A DNA stretch of 6,344 nucleotides from Peptostreptococcus sp. GTDB taxonomy: Bacteria > Bacillota > Clostridia > Peptostreptococcales > Peptostreptococcaceae. The stretch lies in assembly GCA_020025095.1 (NCBI GenBank), contig JAHHSS010000084.1, forward strand, positions 1-6,344, given 5' to 3'. The notes under the pieces are model-generated. The model had not been told where the DNA came from and searched no databases. It was given only the letters and a program-made list of their open reading frames with translations. This document shows positions 6,294 to 6,344 of this stretch, piece by piece; the first letter of the stretch is position 1, and every line of letters starts with the position of its first letter. Made by a program: the position numbers and the translations under genes.

Positions 6294-6320
6294 TTGATAA
6301 TGTAGATTTAAAAATATAAT
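6294..6320 (+). promoter_or_regulatory. Candidate promoter for a gene beyond the right edge
   Basis: TTGATA (6294-6299, five of six matches) and TATAAT (6315-6320, perfect) are spaced by 15 bp, shorter than the optimal 17. A second TATAAT is at 6326-6331. The position, between a terminator and a terminal ribosome-site-like sequence, supports a new transcription unit running rightward. Confidence 0.4.
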
Positions 6321-6338
6321 TGTTTTATAATATTGTTT

Positions 6339-6344
6339 GAGGAG
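6339..6344 (+). promoter_or_regulatory. Ribosome binding site at the window edge
   Basis: The window ends in GAGGAG, a good Shine-Dalgarno core preceded by candidate -10 boxes. A plus-strand gene probably starts within about ten bases beyond the edge. Its identity cannot be seen. Confidence 0.5.

Overview
The window is strongly A+T-rich with Gram-positive signals: near-consensus sigma-A promoters, strong AGGAGG-type ribosome binding sites and intrinsic terminators. It carries a cell-wall protein with CWB2 repeats, a modular type common in Clostridioides and related anaerobes. Together these suggest an anaerobic Firmicute of the Clostridia, possibly Peptostreptococcaceae-like. This placement is inferred from gene content and style, not from a marker gene.

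Layout, left to right: (1) positions 1-164 hold an A+T-rich edge and a hairpin that probably terminates the protease gene. (2) Positions 165-3476 on the minus strand encode a 1103-residue secreted, wall-anchored subtilisin-family protease. It has a signal peptide, three CWB2 modules, a prodomain-like segment, an S8 catalytic domain with an intact Asp/His/Asn/Ser set, and two C-terminal beta-rich domains. (3) Positions 3477-3770 hold its ribosome binding site, a leader of about 130 nt with an 11-bp inverted repeat, and a perfect consensus promoter. (4) Positions 3771-4745 on the minus strand hold a class II fructose-bisphosphate aldolase gene and its terminator. (5) Positions 4746-5054 are a divergent intergenic region with promoters for both neighbours. 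(6) Positions 5055-6212 on the plus strand encode a GT28/MGDG-synthase-type glycosyltransferase, followed by a strong terminator. (7) The last 84 bases hold a candidate promoter and end in GAGGAG, probably the ribosome binding site of a gene starting just beyond the window.

Each gene appears to be its own transcription unit, so the window does not read as one operon or pathway. The aldolase is central glycolysis, and the glycosyltransferase probably makes membrane glycolipid on the cytoplasmic face. The protease acts outside the cell, attached to wall polymers. I see no CRISPR array, tRNA, rRNA, insertion sequence or phage gene. The most noteworthy item is the protease: its order of wall anchor, prodomain and catalytic domain implies that maturation could release the enzyme from its own anchor. 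It also carries a helix-rich insertion of about 90 residues inside the catalytic domain.
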